This document shows positions 63,961 to 64,000 of a stretch of 64,000 nucleotides of DNA, one piece after another. The translations under genes and the position numbers were made by a program. This DNA comes from Parelaphostrongylus tenuis (Eukaryota; Nematoda; Chromadorea; Rhabditida; Metastrongylidae), in assembly GCA_019055375.1 (NCBI GenBank), contig JAHQIW010005497.1, forward strand, positions 62,001 through 126,000, written 5' to 3'. The first letter of the stretch is position 1. Each line of letters begins with the position of its first letter. The notes below the pieces were generated by a model. That model did no database searches. It was not told the DNA's origin and saw only the letters and a program-made list of their open reading frames with translations.

Positions 63961-64000
63961 TGATTTTTAACGACATGGTCTACAGAACAGGGTTTCTAAT

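Overview
The window looks like nuclear DNA of a parasitic strongylid nematode, most likely a hookworm (Ancylostoma/Necator group); this is an inference. The supports are nematode-type gene structure (GT-AG introns as short as 54-56 bp, a candidate spliced-leader acceptor), a tRNA-Arg(ACG) of the Caenorhabditis type, and a mixture of RTE-type LINEs, Penelope-like elements (PLEs), mariner/maT relics and tRNA-derived repeats familiar from hookworm contigs. Composition is AT-rich, and almost every GC-rich island is a mobile element or tRNA-like repeat. Nearly all open frames are accidental or belong to broken transposons.

Host genes. One apparently complete protein gene is present: a five-exon gene on the minus strand (60744-62558) for a secreted protein of about 220 residues from an uncharacterised nematode family. 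A broken paralogue lies at 9430-10779 on the plus strand. One intact tRNA-Arg(ACG) is at 52810-52882.

Mobile elements. An almost full-length RTE LINE on the minus strand (14975-18335) encodes an AP-type endonuclease and reverse transcriptase, broken by two frameshifts. Five more copies or fragments of that family lie at 26438-29735, 37040-38943, 49155-49855, 51975-52510 and 53757-55146. A second LINE family left an endonuclease relic at 25381-25735, and a possible reverse-transcriptase tail sits at 63725-63960. PLE pieces with YIDD-type reverse transcriptase and/or GIY-YIG endonuclease lie at 21890-24440, 56195-57480, 57530-58225 and 41400-41870. Mariner-superfamily relics are at 5190-5560, 34150-34850 and 55652-56010.

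Non-autonomous repeats. The most interesting content is two small element families built around type I hammerhead ribozymes. Family A (39697-40043, 54208-54446, 58271-58588) is a foldback element with a ribozyme in each arm; two of its ribozymes keep the complete catalytic core. Family B (7579-7905, 50461-50845, 51701-51970, 58589-58900) has a different stem I and occurs as a 280-bp tandem unit and as foldbacks. The two families are joined head-to-tail at about 58588. The PLEs end in hammerhead-like motifs of their own, so PLE machinery could be mobilising these small elements. Other repeats are a 1.9-kb element present twice in opposite orientation (19795-21705 and 44705-46585), a satellite of about 179 bp, a 35-bp minisatellite, two near-identical tRNA-derived SINEs, tRNA-like foldback elements, and a 503-bp direct repeat.

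Layout: 1-14.9 kb mostly AT-rich with old repeats, the gene relic and one family B unit; 15-18.4 kb LINE; 18.9-25.3 kb satellites, inverted-repeat arm and PLE; 25.4-29.7 kb LINE relics; 30-37 kb sparse; 37-46.6 kb LINE, SINE, family A, PLE fragment and second inverted-repeat arm; 46.6-58.9 kb nested LINE, PLE, mariner and hammerhead elements around the tRNA; 60.7-62.6 kb the intact host gene; then repeats to the end.
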